From the NCBI GenBank assembly GCA_023421245.1, contig JAEZTV010000034.1, forward strand, positions 124,001 to 188,000: 64,000 bases of DNA. Direction: 5' to 3'. The translations under genes and the position numbers were made by a program. The DNA is from Bacillota bacterium (GTDB lineage Bacteria; Bacillota; Clostridia; Oscillospirales; Ruminococcaceae). The notes beneath the pieces are model-generated. The model had not been told where the DNA came from and ran no database searches. It was given only the letters and a program-made list of their open reading frames with translations. This document shows, piece after piece, positions 34,051 to 42,999 of this stretch. Positions within the stretch are counted from its first letter, which is position 1, and every line of letters starts with the position of its first letter.

Positions 34051-35924
34051 CGCATGTTCTCCTGTGTAATAAAATCAGCAACACTTTTTGCATCTAAGCC
34101 GAGTATTTTCAGTTGCGACGTAACGCTTGCCTGAGCAACAAAACAATCCGCCACGGCGCGGATTGCATAGCATCCGTGAAATCCGCTCTGTGCAAGGCGT
34201 GTATGCAAATGCTCGGCAGCCGAACCATTTTGAATTCCTTCCTCAACAAACAAGACGCGGTCATACTGCATGGCGATGTCAATACAGTCCTCAGGGATGG
34301 GGTGAACCTGTGTAAGTTTAAGGATATCATAGCAAACATCGGTATGCGATCTGGCACCCAAGGTTTGTTCGAACTGTCTGCCATACGTTACTACAAGCGC
34401 CCGTGCGCTGCCTCGCTTATCCTTGTGTAAAGAATACGTAAGACTTGGGGTATATCCTTCTGTAGCTACACTTTCGCTGCCGCGGGGATAACGTACGGCA
34501 ACAACGCCTTTTGTGTGATACAGCGCTTCATGGAGCGCCTGTCTTAACTCGTCATACGAAAACGGAGAGTAAACGGTAACGCCCGGGATTGAGGATAAAA
34601 ACGAAACGTCAAATAAACCCTGATGCGTTTCGCCGTCGTCACCTACAAGTCCCGCACGGTCTACGGCAAGAACAATGTGCGTGCCTTCAATTGCGGCATC
34701 GTGCAACACCATATCGTAAGCGCGCTGCAAAAAGGTGGAGTACACGGCAAATACGGGAATCATACCGCCAGCGGCAAGGCCCGCGCTGAATGTGACGCCG
34801 TGTCCCTCTGCAATCCCTACATCGAAAAAACGTTCAGGAAAGCTCTTGTAAAAATGATGCAGGCCGGTTGCATACTTCATCGCTGCCGAAATCGTACAAA
34901 TGCGGTCGTCCGAAGCGCCAAGCTCGGTTAGATATCTGCCGGCGCATGCGGAAAAGGTATCCTCCTGCGGTTGCGCGGCGGTATCGGCATGATAAAGGTC
35001 CTTGGCCGAAATGCCATGATATGCGCCTGGGTTTTCTTCGGCGGATGTAAAGCCCTTTCCCTTTACGGTGTCTATATGGATGAAAACCGGTTCTCTCAGC
35101 GTCTTTGCACGGGCAAGCACATGCTTCAGGCTCGCAATGTCATGCCCGTCAACCGGTCCAAGGTAGGTAAACCCATATGCCTCAAAAACAGTGCTGTGGT
35201 AAAGCGATTCTTTGAGGGCGGTTTTGGTTTTCGTAATCAGGCGCTTGATTGGCCTGCCCACGAGTGGGATATGGTCCAAAACACGGTGGGTAACATCCTT
35301 TGCTCCAAAATAACTTGGATTAGAGCGTATCTTTGCGAGGTGCTTTGCAAGTGCACCAACATTCTTTGAAATAGACATTGCGTTATCGTTGAGTATGATA
35401 ATAAGGTTATCCGCCGTACGCCCCGCGTTATTGTTTAAGCCTTCAAATGAAAGCCCATTGGTAAGCGCACCATCCCCCAAAACCGCAATCACCTTTCCCT
35501 GCTCTCCACGCAAACTCTTTGCATACGCAATGCCGCGTGCCGCAGAGATGGCGTTGCCCGCATGGCCTGAAACAAAGGAGTCATGTACGCTTTCTTTGCT
35601 CTTTGGAAAGCCCGAGATACCTCCTGCTTGCCGCAGGGTGGCAAAATCGTTTAACCGTCCGGTAAGAATCTTGTGGGTATAGCACTGGTGCCCGACATCA
35701 AACAGTATTTTATCGGCAGGCGAATCAAAAACAGAGTGGATGGCGACCGTAAGCTCGACCGTTCCTAAATTGGAGGCAAGGTGACCGCCCGTATGTGAAA
35801 TGGTGTCAATCAACAGCTCTCTGATATCGCTGCAAACAATATTCAGTTTCGCATCACTGAGTTTTTTCAGCTCAGCCGGAAGGTTTAGGCGCCAAAGCAA
35901 TGACTCTTCGCTCATTCTACGCAT
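34047..35924 (-). CDS. dxs: 1-deoxy-D-xylulose-5-phosphate synthase
   Basis: First enzyme of the MEP isoprenoid pathway, joining pyruvate and glyceraldehyde 3-phosphate with thiamine diphosphate. 625 residues. Motifs are FDVGHQCYTHKILTGR, SGHAGNAISAARGIA, the ThDP site GDGALTNGLSFEGLNN, VGIAEGHGVTFSAGLA and a C-terminal transketolase domain. AAAGGAG precedes the ATG. It belongs with ispA in the same cluster. Confidence 0.98.
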   Translation of the reverse strand: MRRMSEESLLWRLNLPAELKKLSDAKLNIVCSDIRELLIDTISHTGGHLASNLGTVELTVAIHSVFDSPADKILFDVGHQCYTHKILTGRLNDFATLRQAGGISGFPKSKESVHDSFVSGHAGNAISAARGIAYAKSLRGEQGKVIAVLGDGALTNGLSFEGLNNNAGRTADNLIIILNDNAMSISKNVGALAKHLAKIRSNPSYFGAKDVTHRVLDHIPLVGRPIKRLITKTKTALKESLYHSTVFEAYGFTYLGPVDGHDIASLKHVLARAKTLREPVFIHIDTVKGKGFTSAEENPGAYHGISAKDLYHADTAAQPQEDTFSACAGRYLTELGASDDRICTISAAMKYATGLHHFYKSFPERFFDVGIAEGHGVTFSAGLAAGGMIPVFAVYSTFLQRAYDMVLHDAAIEGTHIVLAVDRAGLVGDDGETHQGLFDVSFLSSIPGVTVYSPFSYDELRQALHEALYHTKGVVAVRYPRGSESVATEGYTPSLTYSLHKDKRGSARALVVTYGRQFEQTLGARSHTDVCYDILKLTQVHPIPEDCIDIAMQYDRVLFVEEGIQNGSAAEHLHTRLAQSGFHGCYAIRAVADCFVAQASVTSQLKILGLDAKSVADFITQENMR

Positions 35925-35952
35925 GTATCTCCTTTAACCGGTCTACCGACAG

Positions 35953-36489
35953 CTAGCTCATGGGGATAATCATTGCAAGAATAATCCCCAACAACGCACC
36001 CGCTAAAACCTCAAGCGGCGTGTGTCCTAGATACTCCTTAAGCTTTTTAAACTGCATGTCATCGAGCTTAATGAGCTTACCCTTATCACGGTCGCGCTTT
36101 GCATGAATCTTATCCTTTTTGGATGATTGTTCCTGCTCTGTTTTAGACTCACTGGGTCTGAAACTAACAACAATTTTGTTCAGTACCTTGGCCTGCTCGC
36201 CCGCCGCACGGCGTACGCCCATGGCGTCATACATCACAACCGCCGCAAACATTATTGCAATGGCAAACAACGACGAACCAAAGCCCTCTTTCCGCGCAAC
36301 TGCCAGTGTCATAGAACAAACGAGCGCAGAATGCGCGCTTGGCATACCGCCTGCGCCAACAAGCCGCTCCGGTTCGAAACGCCTTGTAGTAGCAAGGGTG
36401 AGTATCGTCTTAATAACCTGTGCGGTAATCCAGGAGAGAACCCCACAGGTTAAGATATAGTTTCGAGCAAATGCATACAAGTTTTCCAT
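35953..36489 (-). CDS. Divergent PAP2 family (DUF212) membrane protein
   Basis: A 178-residue membrane protein of the YuiD/DUF212 family, related to PAP2 phosphatases. It keeps the diagnostic GAGGMPSAHSALVCSMT and YDAMGVRRAAGEQAKVLN, and ends with a hydrophobic helix (LEVLAGALLGIILAMII). An unusual lysine-rich insert (about residues 120-150, SKKDKIHAKRDRDKGKLI) separates the last two parts. ATG 36489 has GGGG six bases upstream. It sits between ispA and dxs, so a link to polyprenyl phosphate metabolism is plausible but unproven. Confidence 0.88.
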   Translation of the reverse strand: MENLYAFARNYILTCGVLSWITAQVIKTILTLATTRRFEPERLVGAGGMPSAHSALVCSMTLAVARKEGFGSSLFAIAIMFAAVVMYDAMGVRRAAGEQAKVLNKIVVSFRPSESKTEQEQSSKKDKIHAKRDRDKGKLIKLDDMQFKKLKEYLGHTPLEVLAGALLGIILAMIIPMS

Positions 36490-36661
36490 AGCAATCCCCA
36501 TTTCATCGTTATCAGGGTAACCGTTAACAATGGAAAACACCGGCGTGCGTTGCAAATGATGACTCTTATAAGCCCCAATACATCCGCTGTTTTATACAGC
36601 TGGTGTCCATCAATACTGATCTAGACTGCCAAGGCAGGCAAATAGGTGTGCGGCAGCTCAT

Positions 36662-37567
36662 TTATTGCGTTCTATCGGCAAGCTGATCGGTGAACTGATA
36701 GATGTATTCATCCGTATAAGGAAACACCGCTAGTTGCTGCTTTGCTTGGTCTGCAAGGCTGTGCACAAGCTCGGTTGCCTTGGCAACCCCATGCAGCGCA
36801 GCAAACGTAAACTTGCTGTTTTGCCGGTCGCTGCCAACCGGTTTTCCTAGTTGTTCACTGGTGCCGATGATATCAAGTATATCATCAACAATCTGAAACG
36901 ACAAGCCGATTTTTTCACAATATCTGTCTGCCGCTGACAGCATTTGTTCGGTACCGCCCGCAACAACACAGCCTATTGCCGCCGCCGCGCGAATGAGCGC
37001 CGCGGTCTTCATGCGGTGTATCAGGGTAAGTGCCTGCTCATCGAGCTCTGTGCCCTCGCTCGCAAGATCAACAACCTGTCCCCCTATCATACCGCGATAC
37101 CCTGCCGCCTGCGCAAGAATGCCCGCCGCACGCACCGTGCTCTTTGCCGAGGCTTCATTTGACGGGTTGTTTAGCATCACATCAAAGGCAAGGGTAAGCA
37201 GGGCATCTCCCGCAAGCAATGCGGTCGCTTCACCAAATGCGATATGGCAAGCGGGCTGCCCTCTTCTTAGGTCGTCGTTATCCATGCAGGGCAGATCATC
37301 GTGAATTAGGGAGTAGCAGTGTATCATTTCCACGGCGCATGCAAATGGCAGTGCGTCAGAAACTGTACCGCCGCACATCCGGCAGAACTCAAGGCAAAGG
37401 ATTGCACGAATCCTTTTTCCGCCCGAAAGCAGGCTGTAGCGCATGGCATCCACCACCGATTGCTGCGGCAGCTGCGCGTCGGCTAAATACCTTTCGAGTG
37501 ACGTGCTAATTGCCTGCATATATTGTTTTGTTCGCTCGTTAATGTTCATTGTCATAGCAGTATGCAT
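36662..37567 (-). CDS. ispA: Polyprenyl (farnesyl) diphosphate synthase
   Basis: A 301-residue trans-prenyltransferase that extends DMAPP/GPP with IPP. The two aspartate-rich motifs are present: HDDLPCMDNDD with RRG, and FQIVDDILD. GGKRIRAILCLE is the N-terminal IPP-binding region. Position after xseB matches ispA of Bacillus. The start among three nearby ATGs is uncertain (37567, 37555 or 37549). Confidence 0.95.
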   Translation of the reverse strand: MHTAMTMNINERTKQYMQAISTSLERYLADAQLPQQSVVDAMRYSLLSGGKRIRAILCLEFCRMCGGTVSDALPFACAVEMIHCYSLIHDDLPCMDNDDLRRGQPACHIAFGEATALLAGDALLTLAFDVMLNNPSNEASAKSTVRAAGILAQAAGYRGMIGGQVVDLASEGTELDEQALTLIHRMKTAALIRAAAAIGCVVAGGTEQMLSAADRYCEKIGLSFQIVDDILDIIGTSEQLGKPVGSDRQNSKFTFAALHGVAKATELVHSLADQAKQQLAVFPYTDEYIYQFTDQLADRTQ

Positions 37568-37623
37568 CTTGTGCGGTACACCTTTCCGGCTTTCAGCCTG
37601 GGTAAACAAAAACTACCAACGGG

Positions 37624-37842
37624 TTAGTCGGCACTGGTTTGCGGTTTTTGTTCAGAAAGCTCCGTAATCTTAAGCTCGGCCTTTGTAAGCGTTTGCCGGC
37701 ATTGCGCTATGAGTATTGTACCCTGCTCGTACAGCTTTAATGAGGTTTCAAGATCGGTCTCTCCACTCTCAAGCTGTTTCACAATGTCCTCTAGTTCAGC
37801 AAGCGACTGGTCTATCGTTTTTGGCTGTTCTTTTTTTGCCAT
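37624..37842 (-). CDS. xseB: Exodeoxyribonuclease VII small subunit
   Basis: A 72-residue helical protein with the family signature SLAELEDIVKQLESGETDLETSLKLYEQG. It forms ExoVII with XseA and degrades single-stranded DNA. It lies 40 bases after xseA in the same operon. Confidence 0.96.
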   Translation of the reverse strand: MAKKEQPKTIDQSLAELEDIVKQLESGETDLETSLKLYEQGTILIAQCRQTLTKAELKITELSEQKPQTSAD

Positions 37843-37882
37843 GTGTATTCATCCCTTCCGTGAAATGGTTGACGCAAATAAG

Positions 37883-39076
37883 CTATACGATCTCAATATC
37901 CACCATGCCGTCCTGCAAACGAAGGGTAAGCCTATCCCCTTTTAAAAGTTGAGCGGTGCTCTTAACAACATTACCGTCCCGCAGTGCCAATGCATAACCG
38001 CGCCGTAAAACGCGCAGCGGGCTGAGGGAATCAAGCAGCTCGGTTTGGATGCCGATCCTCTGCCTATATTGCAGCACCGCGGCAGATGCGGCCGTGTTTA
38101 GTTTCAGCGTCAGTTGATTTAACCGCTCGCTATGAGTCCTCATCTGTGCACCGGGGTGCTGCGCGGATAATGCATTGGCAGCAGCGGTAAGCCGCAGGGT
38201 TGATTGCTGCAAACTTTGCTCTGCAGCTCTCTGCATACGGTCTGCAATCGAGGACAAGGCATCCAATACTGCGGCGACATCGGGCACCGCAAGCTCTGCC
38301 CCTGCCGAAGGTGTAGGGGCGCGTAGGTCAGCAACAAAGTCCGCAATGGTAAAGTCGGTTTCGTGTCCTATTGCGCTGATGACGGGGATATCACTTTCAT
38401 AAATGGCGTAGGCAATACGCTCATCATTAAAGGCAAATAAGTCTTCGAAGCTGCCGCCGCCGCGCGCAAGCAGAATTACATCCGCCGCGCCAAAGGTGTT
38501 GATATGAACAATGGCCGCGGCAATCATGGCTGGGGCATCCTCCCCCTGCACCGGAACAGGACACAATACAAGCTCAACTGCAGGGAAACGCCTTGCGACT
38601 ACAGTGCGGATATCCTCAAGCGCAGCGCCGGTTTTGGAAGTGATAACCGCAATGCGGCGCGCAAAGGCTGGTAACGGCTTTTTGTGTGCGGAATCAAACA
38701 GCCCCAGCGCCTCTAATTTTGCTTTACGTTGTTCAAACGCAAGTGCAAGAGCGCCAATCCCCTCGGGCATCATGTCACTGCAGTACAACTGGTACTGCCC
38801 GTCACGCTCGTACACCGAAATCTCTCCGCTTGCAACAACCGCCATACCGTCCTGCGGCGTAAAACGCACTGTGGATGCGTGTGCCTTGAACATTACAGCA
38901 CGCAGCAGCGCGCGGTCGTCCTTAAGTGTAAAATAAAAATGCCCCGATGCATAATGTTGTTTAAAGTTAGAAATCTCACCACGTATCATTACGCGCGTCA
39001 GATGTCTATCGCCTTCAAAAAGCGATTTAATGTATGTTGTAACCTGTGTAACAGTTAATATTCGTGAATAGCTCAT
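37883..39076 (-). CDS. xseA: Exodeoxyribonuclease VII large subunit
   Basis: The 397-residue catalytic subunit of ExoVII. The N-terminal OB domain has VMIRGEISNFKQHYASGHFYF; the catalytic core has AVITSKTGAALEDI, ILLARGGGSFEDLFAFNDE and SAIGHETDFTIADFVADLRAPTPSAGAE; a coiled-coil C-terminus ends in LRRGYALAL. ATG 39076 has GGAGG upstream; the open frame beyond it is not family-like. Confidence 0.97.
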   Translation of the reverse strand: MSYSRILTVTQVTTYIKSLFEGDRHLTRVMIRGEISNFKQHYASGHFYFTLKDDRALLRAVMFKAHASTVRFTPQDGMAVVASGEISVYERDGQYQLYCSDMMPEGIGALALAFEQRKAKLEALGLFDSAHKKPLPAFARRIAVITSKTGAALEDIRTVVARRFPAVELVLCPVPVQGEDAPAMIAAAIVHINTFGAADVILLARGGGSFEDLFAFNDERIAYAIYESDIPVISAIGHETDFTIADFVADLRAPTPSAGAELAVPDVAAVLDALSSIADRMQRAAEQSLQQSTLRLTAAANALSAQHPGAQMRTHSERLNQLTLKLNTAASAAVLQYRQRIGIQTELLDSLSPLRVLRRGYALALRDGNVVKSTAQLLKGDRLTLRLQDGMVDIEIV

Positions 39077-39098
39077 TCTATCCTCCAGAGCGGTACGC

Positions 39099-40049
39099 TT
39101 ATACCTTGCCGGTGTGTCTGATACAGGCAAGTACAGCCGCCCCAACCGCGTTATCGCTTGAGAGCGCAGGGCTTGCAAACATCCCGCCAAAGCGCTGTGT
39201 AAACGTATCGCGGATGATGGTATTGCTCATTACGCCGCCCGCATATAAAAGAGGCATCGCCCCATGAGCGTTGACTGCAAGCTCGGTCATACACGCAAGC
39301 GCCGCAAGGATGTAATCGATACAATATCGCGCAACGTCACACGGAGCATCCCCGTTTGCAATCATGCGCTCACATTGATTCTCAACCCCAGAAAGGCAAC
39401 AGTCCATCCCCTTGATGACAGGGGTAATGGAATAGGATTTCGAGCTTTCTCGCGACAGCGCGTCAAGTTCCCTGCCCGCAGGGAATGGTAGGCCCAGCAT
39501 ACCGCCTACGCGGTCGATTACCTGTCCGGCCTTGAGATCAAGGCTGCATCCAATCCGCTCAACCCCAAAGATGATGTTACTATCCGGCGTAACAAGCAGA
39601 CATTCTGTGGTACCGCCCGAAACATGAAACGCAAGAAATCGCTTGTCAATCAGGTCGAGGCGAGAAACCGAGTAAAGCGCGGCGGCAATATGGCCCGCCT
39701 GATGGGAAAAATCATGGGCAGCGATGTGCGCCGATGATGCGACTGCTTTTGCCGCACATTCCCCGGACAAAAAACAGGGCATATACGAGCCCTCTTCGTC
39801 CCGCGGGCGTGCAGAAAACCCTACCGCACAGGGGATGTCTGTAGTTTGAGCGAACAAGCTCTCCAAAACTTGGGGCAGCTGGCGCACATGGTGAAATACA
39901 GCATCGCTTTGCCTTAATCCCAACTGGCCTTGTTTTACGGGCAAAAGCTTCTTTTCACTAAGCACAGTTTTCGTCCTGGAATTGTATAGCGCCGCAGAGG
40001 TGGTGTAGTTGCTGGTATCTATCCCAAGAAAAACACAGTCATCATTCAT
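39099..40049 (-). CDS. TsaD-like (peptidase M22) paralogue
   Basis: A 316-residue ASKHA-fold protein related to TsaD (Gcp), with the start FLGIDTSNYTTSAALY, a phosphate-binding HVSGGTTE and a metal-type HQAGH motif in place of the usual HMEGH. It is shorter and more divergent than true TsaD, so it is probably not the tRNA threonylcarbamoyl enzyme itself. It overlaps the end of nusB and occupies the slot where Bacillus subtilis has folD. The function is unknown. Confidence 0.82.
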   Translation of the reverse strand: MNDDCVFLGIDTSNYTTSAALYNSRTKTVLSEKKLLPVKQGQLGLRQSDAVFHHVRQLPQVLESLFAQTTDIPCAVGFSARPRDEEGSYMPCFLSGECAAKAVASSAHIAAHDFSHQAGHIAAALYSVSRLDLIDKRFLAFHVSGGTTECLLVTPDSNIIFGVERIGCSLDLKAGQVIDRVGGMLGLPFPAGRELDALSRESSKSYSITPVIKGMDCCLSGVENQCERMIANGDAPCDVARYCIDYILAALACMTELAVNAHGAMPLLYAGGVMSNTIIRDTFTQRFGGMFASPALSSDNAVGAAVLACIRHTGKV

Positions 40050-40635
40050 TATCATTTTCCCCAACGTCGTTTTTAAAGTCGGGTATATCGGGCAGTTTTT
40101 CGATGGTGCCGACTGGCTCGTCAAAATCCGCCCGGTCGTCTGATGATGCAATAGCTTCCGGCTGTTCGTCCAATTTATCCGGCACAGGCGGCTCACCGGC
40201 TGCAATCTCTTTGGCGGCGGTACCGAGCAGGCCGTTTACAAAGGCAGAATCCTCTTCTCCGGCATACTTCTTGGCAATATCCACCGCTTCGTTGATTGAT
40301 ACACCAACCGGAATCTCCGGCTCATACAGCATTTCATACAGCGCCAGGCGCAATACCGCAAATGCTGCCCTGGAAATGCGATTCTTTTTCCATTTGAGCG
40401 ACAGCCGTTCGATATACTCGTCCAGTTCATCCAGATGCTCCTGCGCACGCAGAGCAGTCTGTTCCGCAAAGGGATCAAGATGCATCTCCCAGGTTTCACA
40501 CTTTTTATTCGTATTTTCCTTTGCAATTACCCTGCTTTCCCTTGCAAGATCAATAAGTTCCCGCATCGTTTCCTTATGAAATGATTTTTCAAATAATAAG
40601 ATGAACGCCTGCTCCCTTGCTTCTCTGCGCGTCAT
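40042..40635 (-). CDS. nusB: Transcription antitermination factor NusB
   Basis: A 197-residue NusB with REAREQAFILLFEKSF at the start, and RISRAAFAVLRLALYEMLY then GVSINEAVDIAKKYAGEEDSAFVNGLLG at the core end. It binds boxA RNA with NusE. The family is normally 130-150 residues; here an acidic, disordered tail of about 50 residues (EPPVPDKLDEQPE onward) is added. Its end overlaps the TsaD-like gene. Confidence 0.94.
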   Translation of the reverse strand: MTRREAREQAFILLFEKSFHKETMRELIDLARESRVIAKENTNKKCETWEMHLDPFAEQTALRAQEHLDELDEYIERLSLKWKKNRISRAAFAVLRLALYEMLYEPEIPVGVSINEAVDIAKKYAGEEDSAFVNGLLGTAAKEIAAGEPPVPDKLDEQPEAIASSDDRADFDEPVGTIEKLPDIPDFKNDVGENDNE

Positions 40636-40703
40636 ATCGCTCGTATCCTTTCAGGTTGCATGTGTAATAAAGCACTTGGCCCACACAGCGTATAATGCAA
40701 AAG

Positions 40704-40729
40704 AAGCCCTCCGCCTGCTTGGAGGGCTT
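40704..40729 (-). terminator. Terminator after the Asp23 gene
   Basis: A nine-bp stem (40704-40712 with 40721-40729) just past the Asp23 stop codon, followed on the minus strand by a T-rich stretch. It may limit read-through from Asp23 into nusB. Confidence 0.75.
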
Positions 40730-40740
40730 GCTTGCTGATG

Positions 40741-41109
40741 TTATTTATCTGCGCCGGAATCCTCAAACAGGATGGAAACAACGTGAACATTAACCTTGGA
40801 GACCGCTATCCCCGTCATGCTCTGTATCGAGGCCTTGACGTTGGATTGAATCTGTTGGGCAACCTCTTGAATCTTAGCGCCCGATGCAAGGTTAACATAT
40901 ACATCAATTACCGCAACGTCATCCCGAACCATAATTCTTACAGGTCTTGGAACAACGGGCTTGGAAACCAACCCTTTGAAGGTAGTTGGCATCGATGCAA
41001 GTTCCGCTACCCCGTCAATCTCGCGTGCGGCAGTGCATGCAATCTTTGAAAGGACATCCTCTGAGATTTTCAGGCTCCCCACAGTATCCTTTATGGTGTT
41101 TTCCTTCAT
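40741..41109 (-). CDS. Asp23/Gls24 family envelope stress protein
   Basis: A 122-residue protein with the family core LKISEDVLSKIACTAAREIDGVAEL and VYVNLASGAKIQEVAQQIQSNVKASIQSMTG in outline. YqhY of Bacillus occupies the same place between spoIIIA and nusB. The function is unclear, probably membrane- or lipid-linked. ATG 41109 has GGAGGCAG upstream; the longer frame runs into the spoIIIA terminator. Confidence 0.94.
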   Translation of the reverse strand: MKENTIKDTVGSLKISEDVLSKIACTAAREIDGVAELASMPTTFKGLVSKPVVPRPVRIMVRDDVAVIDVYVNLASGAKIQEVAQQIQSNVKASIQSMTGIAVSKVNVHVVSILFEDSGADK

Positions 41110-41196
41110 ATCTGCCTCCGTTTCCGCCGGATATCCGGCAAAAAATAATGGCATCGGCAGTGTGTGATGCCCTTGCCATAAAGGCAAGCAAAAATA

Positions 41197-41234
41197 AAGT
41201 GGTATAATACCATTTCCGTTAATGGTATTATACC
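41197..41234 (-). terminator. Terminator of the spoIIIA operon
   Basis: A perfect 16-bp inverted repeat (41197-41212 with 41219-41234) with a six-base loop, followed on the minus strand by TTTATTTTTG. It separates spoIIIAH from the constitutive Asp23-nusB unit. The arms also contain TATAAT. Confidence 0.85.
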
Positions 41235-41254
41235 ACAAAATGATAAAGACACAA

Positions 41255-41845
41255 CTAGTTTACCGGAATTATCGTGATATTTTCCGCAGGAATGTTGATT
41301 TCGGTTAAGATGATGTCCTTTATCTGCGCTACTTCGGTGCTTAATAGGCCCTTGGTTTTAATCACGATGCTCGCCTTTTCACCATCAATAAATGTAATGC
41401 AGTCTTCAAAGCCCTTGGCTTTTATCAGGGTTTCGATATTGTTTTCGGCATCAATCGCGGTTGAGATACTCGCGGCAGTGGCAATTGCGCTATCCTTATC
41501 TTCCTCGGTAATTGCGGAATTCTGGAGTATGTTCTGCAGTGTTTCAACCGCCTCATCGCGGCTTTGCTTCTTGTTCAGGCGTGCTTCAATAAAGTAGTCT
41601 TCACCTGCGTTGTTTGTAGCGATGGCATCGGTGAAATCAGTAATGCCGGTTACATCAATTGCGTCATCTGCCGCTGTGTCTTCTGTACCGACAAACTGTG
41701 CCTCGCCATAGTTTTTAGATGCATCTGCATCTTCGGCAAGGGTTAGATCCTTACCGGTTTCAGAAAACTGCCAGTTTAGGTATATTGCAATACCGAGCGC
41801 GAGCACAAGCGTCGCAAGCAGTATCTGCCGTTTGCCAAACACCAT
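41255..41845 (-). CDS. spoIIIAH: SpoIIIAH-like protein
   Basis: A 196-residue protein with an N-terminal anchor (ILLATLVLALGIAIYLNW), an acidic linker, and a C-terminal ring-building domain with ARLNKKQSRDEAVETLQNIL and GFEDCITFIDGEKASIVIKT. SpoIIIAH spans the intermembrane space and pairs with forespore SpoIIQ. Last gene of the spoIIIA operon. Confidence 0.93.
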   Translation of the reverse strand: MVFGKRQILLATLVLALGIAIYLNWQFSETGKDLTLAEDADASKNYGEAQFVGTEDTAADDAIDVTGITDFTDAIATNNAGEDYFIEARLNKKQSRDEAVETLQNILQNSAITEEDKDSAIATAASISTAIDAENNIETLIKAKGFEDCITFIDGEKASIVIKTKGLLSTEVAQIKDIILTEINIPAENITIIPVN

Positions 41846-41865
41846 AATATAGTCCTCCCATCAGA

Positions 41866-42462
41866 TTATGATTTCTCCAGTGCCATTTTGGTGACGCAAA
41901 CGCGGTTTGCGCCGATGTCAAATGCGGTAGTTACCGCGTCAATGATGCGCGATTGAACTAGCTTATCATCACCGCCCTCGCATACCACAACAACTCCTTT
42001 AACTCGGGGTGCTTTTTCGGTGGTCAGCAACGCCTGTTTGCCGCCGCCCGACCCATCCACAAAGATATAAGTTTCCTCAGTTTTTTCCTTCTGCGATGCT
42101 TTTGTGCTCTGGCCATCCGAAATGTCTCTGGTGACATCAGTATCGGTTTTTTCCTGCTTTGCATATACGTATTCCACGCTGTTTTCCAGCGTAACCATTA
42201 CCTTGGCACGCCCTACTCCATCAATAGATACCACAAGGTCGTATACCTGTTGCTGCATTGTTTCGTTGCTCATAGACAGTGAGGTAGATGAGGCTTGCAC
42301 ATCCTCACCCTGATTTTGATTTGGGGAAAGAAATTCCGAAAGAAGAATAAGTATAATGCCTAAAACCCCTATGGCTACAATAATTTTAACCTTTTTGTCT
42401 CCGCCTGCAATCTTGCCGACCCATTGCTTGAGGCTTATGACTTTATTATTTGAATCCTGCAT
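41866..42462 (-). CDS. spoIIIAG: Stage III sporulation protein AG
   Basis: A 198-residue protein with a helix at about residues 26-44 and a secretin-like ring domain: YDLVVSIDGVGRAKVMVTLENSVEYVY, then KAPRVKGVVVVCEGGDD. It forms a ring in the mother cell to forespore channel. ATG 42462 follows GGAGG by five bases. Confidence 0.93.
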   Translation of the reverse strand: MQDSNNKVISLKQWVGKIAGGDKKVKIIVAIGVLGIILILLSEFLSPNQNQGEDVQASSTSLSMSNETMQQQVYDLVVSIDGVGRAKVMVTLENSVEYVYAKQEKTDTDVTRDISDGQSTKASQKEKTEETYIFVDGSGGGKQALLTTEKAPRVKGVVVVCEGGDDKLVQSRIIDAVTTAFDIGANRVCVTKMALEKS

Positions 42463-42478
42463 ATCAACCTCCACGGAA

Positions 42479-42955
42479 TTACGGCACCTCTGAAAACGAC
42501 AGGATGGTGGTAATGCCCGTCTGACCGTTTATGTACTCCCTGATTTCTGCCTCATGCGCCGTATATTCGGGCGAAAGCATAACATCTATCTGACTAATAG
42601 ATATGCGGTTTTTGTCCGCAGTATTATACTCAAATGAAATATTTTCAGGTGCAATCCCTTTTTGCATCAACAATGTACGCACTACGGCTTTCATTTGACT
42701 ATCAACCTGCCCGTCTATCGTGCGAAGCAGCCCCTCTTGTATCTGAACCACCTGTTGCTCTGCTTTGCCGCTTGCGCCAAGATCCAAATCAGGCAGCCTT
42801 GCCAGCACCGGTGAAATAATGCAGCTTAAAAAGAAAACGCCGATTACAAGGCGCATCATCTTCTCAAGGCTCGTGTTCGGTACTATCATGTGCATGATTG
42901 CGCCTGCAAGCGCCGCCGCGCATAACGAAATTGCCCATAACTTAAGGTCTGCCAT
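42479..42955 (-). CDS. spoIIIAF: Stage III sporulation protein AF
   Basis: A 158-residue protein with two N-terminal helices (LWAISLCAAALAGAIMHMI and MRLVIGVFFLSCIISPVL) and a soluble alpha/beta domain. Size, topology and position between spoIIIAE and spoIIIAG identify it. Confidence 0.92.
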   Translation of the reverse strand: MADLKLWAISLCAAALAGAIMHMIVPNTSLEKMMRLVIGVFFLSCIISPVLARLPDLDLGASGKAEQQVVQIQEGLLRTIDGQVDSQMKAVVRTLLMQKGIAPENISFEYNTADKNRISISQIDVMLSPEYTAHEAEIREYINGQTGITTILSFSEVP

Positions 42956-42999
42956 GTCGATTTTTCATCCCTTCCCATTCTTCCGGTTTGTTTGTACTG

